Shown here: positions 4,743-5,408 of the stretch, piece after piece | Numbering within the stretch: position 1 is the first letter of the stretch | Layout: each line of letters begins with the position of its first letter | From: a bacterium | GTDB lineage: Bacteria > UBA9089 > CG2-30-40-21 > SBAY01 | NCBI GenBank assembly: GCA_030018635.1 | Contig: JASEHU010000162.1 | Location: 1 to 5,408 of the forward strand | Length of the DNA: 5,408 nt | Reading direction: 5' to 3' | Translations under genes and position numbers: made by a program | The notes under the pieces: generated by a model | Databases searched by the model: none | What the model was told of the DNA's origin: nothing | The model's input: the letters and a program-made list of their open reading frames with translations, nothing else

Positions 4743-5105
4743 ATGACTGAAGAAAAACGATTTGAAATATTATTAGAAGAGATAAGAGGGAAATTTAATA
4801 TTCTTATTGAAGGACAACAGGTTTTAAAAGAATATATCGATAGAAAATTTGAGGAGCATGAAGAGAAGGAAGACGAGAGATTTAGAATTATAGATTCAAA
4901 ACTTGAAGGATTAATAGATAGAGTAGTAAAGATAGAACAAAGATTGGATAGGATAGAACAAAGATTAGATAGGATAGAACAAAGATTAGATAGCGTAGAG
5001 AAAGAAATAGTGGATATAAAAGAAAAATTAAATACAGTAGTAACAAAGGGTGATTTGATAGTGATAGAAAGACGGATTGAGCGGTTGGAGACGGCGGTGT
5101 TTTAA
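4743..5105 (+). CDS. Coiled-coil protein with heptad repeats, unknown function
   Basis: The 120-residue product starts at ATG 4743, chosen because GGAG at 4731-4734 lies 8 nt upstream. A TTG-initiated frame from 4677 would begin inside the terminator T-run and is rejected. Almost the whole chain is charged and heptad-patterned, with three consecutive heptads at residues 63-83 (KIEQRLD, RIEQRLD, RIEQRLD) and continued coiled coil to about 97. A short break (TKGDLI, 101-106) precedes a last helix. There is no signal peptide or membrane segment, so it is probably cytoplasmic and oligomeric. It sits 18 bp upstream of the HicB-family gene in the same direction, so the two are likely co-transcribed, but no known toxin fold is recognised. 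No promoter is obvious between the terminator and this gene. Function is unknown. Confidence 0.8.
   Translation: MTEEKRFEILLEEIRGKFNILIEGQQVLKEYIDRKFEEHEEKEDERFRIIDSKLEGLIDRVVKIEQRLDRIEQRLDRIEQRLDSVEKEIVDIKEKLNTVVTKGDLIVIERRIERLETAVF
4931..4993 (+). repeat. Three tandem 21-bp repeats encoding heptads
   Basis: Units at 4931-4951, 4952-4972 and 4973-4993 are GATAGAACAAAGATT followed by G or A and GATAG. Units 2 and 3 are identical and unit 1 differs at one base. Each unit encodes exactly one coiled-coil heptad, so copy-number change would lengthen or shorten the coil in frame. Confidence 0.95.
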
Positions 5106-5123
5106 AATAAGAGATAAAAACTA

Positions 5124-5345
5124 ATGAAAAGTAATAAAAATTTTTTTAAGGTAATATTAGAGCCGGATGAAGAAGTAGGTGGTTATGTTGCTTATTGTCC
5201 TACTTTACACGGTTGTGTATCTGAAGGAGATACAGCAGAGGATGCATTAGGAAATATTAGGAAAGCAATAAATGGTTATCTTACAGTGTTGGAAGAAGAA
5301 ATTTTAGCAAAGAAAGATGTTTTTATCTATGAGGTTGCAGTGTAG
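5124..5345 (+). CDS. hicB: HicB-family (UPF0150-like) antitoxin-type protein, HicA not seen
   Basis: The 73-residue product matches the short HicB domain: FKVILEPDEEVGGYVAYCP (residues 8-26), LHGCVSEGDTAEDALGNI (28-45), then a helix (RKAINGYLTVLEEEIL) and a final strand (VFIYEVAV). In HicAB type II toxin-antitoxin systems, HicB neutralises HicA, a small double-stranded-RNA-binding-fold mRNA interferase. HicB proteins often add a C-terminal HTH or ribbon-helix-helix DNA-binding domain; this one has none. The 63 bases after the stop contain no HicA start and run into a dispersed repeat, and the gene upstream is a coiled-coil protein, so this looks like a solitary HicB-like gene unless hicA lies beyond the window. 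The ribosome site is weak (AAGAGA about 10 nt upstream), and the start sits 18 bp after the preceding stop, which suggests co-translation with that gene. Confidence 0.85.
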   Translation: MKSNKNFFKVILEPDEEVGGYVAYCPTLHGCVSEGDTAEDALGNIRKAINGYLTVLEEEILAKKDVFIYEVAV

Positions 5346-5380
5346 TGGGTAAATTGTAACTGTTTAGTCAGGTGAAGTAA

Positions 5381-5408
5381 AAACACTGAGACATTGAGTT
5401 CACGGAGA
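5381..5408. repeat. Partial copy of the CACGGAGA-type interspersed repeat at the window edge
   Basis: CACTGAGACATTGAG followed by TTCACGGAGA resembles the left arm of the 1117-1180 inverted repeat and is cut by the window end. It follows about 35 bases of A/T-rich intergenic sequence with no gene. Confidence 0.5.

Noticed and set aside
4931..4993. CRISPR-like array
   Set aside because: The 21-bp units are directly contiguous with no spacers and encode coiled-coil heptads in frame.
5346..5408. A hicA toxin gene after the HicB-like gene
   Set aside because: No start codon with ribosome site or HicA-like sequence is visible in the 63 remaining bases, which run into a repeat.

Overview
The window looks like a piece of a low-to-moderate GC bacterial chromosome, probably from an uncultured lineage. 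The evidence is bacterial: a type A-like RNase P RNA, consensus sigma70-type promoters, intrinsic terminators, Shine-Dalgarno sites, a Sec signal peptide and a HicB-family protein. Intergenic DNA is crowded with interspersed repeat fragments (CACGGAGACA/CTGTGTCTCTGTGG, ACGAAT, CTGTGTAA, GGTTAAGG types), which I associate with environmental candidate-phylum genomes. I cannot assign a phylum from this sequence alone.

Layout, all genes on the + strand. (1) 2-1069: 3' part of a large secreted or surface protein with YVTN-type beta-propeller repeats, a Thr/Asn-rich beta domain and a C-terminal DUF11-like domain. (2) 1070-1545: about 475 bp with no credible gene, a mosaic of dispersed repeats including a 136-bp imperfect hairpin with perfect 16-bp ends. 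(3) 1546-2206: a strong extended -10 promoter, a leader hairpin starting at the predicted +1, and RNase P RNA (rnpB, about 533 nt, unusually long). (4) 2209-2423: a second promoter of the same design, then a compact structured RNA of about 166-180 nt ending in an intrinsic terminator. Its rod shape, with 5' and 3' ends pairing and a central apical arm, makes 6S RNA the leading candidate. (5) 2523-4478: an exported protein of seven tandem IPT/TIG-like beta domains of about 85 residues plus a Glu/Lys-rich tail. (6) 4512-4678: a possible 47-aa gene whose last codons and stop lie inside a strong terminator. (7) 4743-5345: a coiled-coil protein with three near-identical 21-bp repeats, then a HicB-family protein with no HicA in view. 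(8) 5346-5408: intergenic sequence entering another copy of the CACGGAGA-type repeat.

How it fits together: two surface or secreted repeat proteins flank a housekeeping RNA pair (RNase P RNA and the putative 6S-like RNA), each RNA with its own strong promoter. The coiled-coil and HicB-like genes form a separate small accessory pair after a terminator. The most interesting items are the unassigned structured RNA at 2244-2423 and the odd architecture of rnpB (expanded P12 and P16/P17 regions, A/U-only P18-like hairpin without a GNRA loop).
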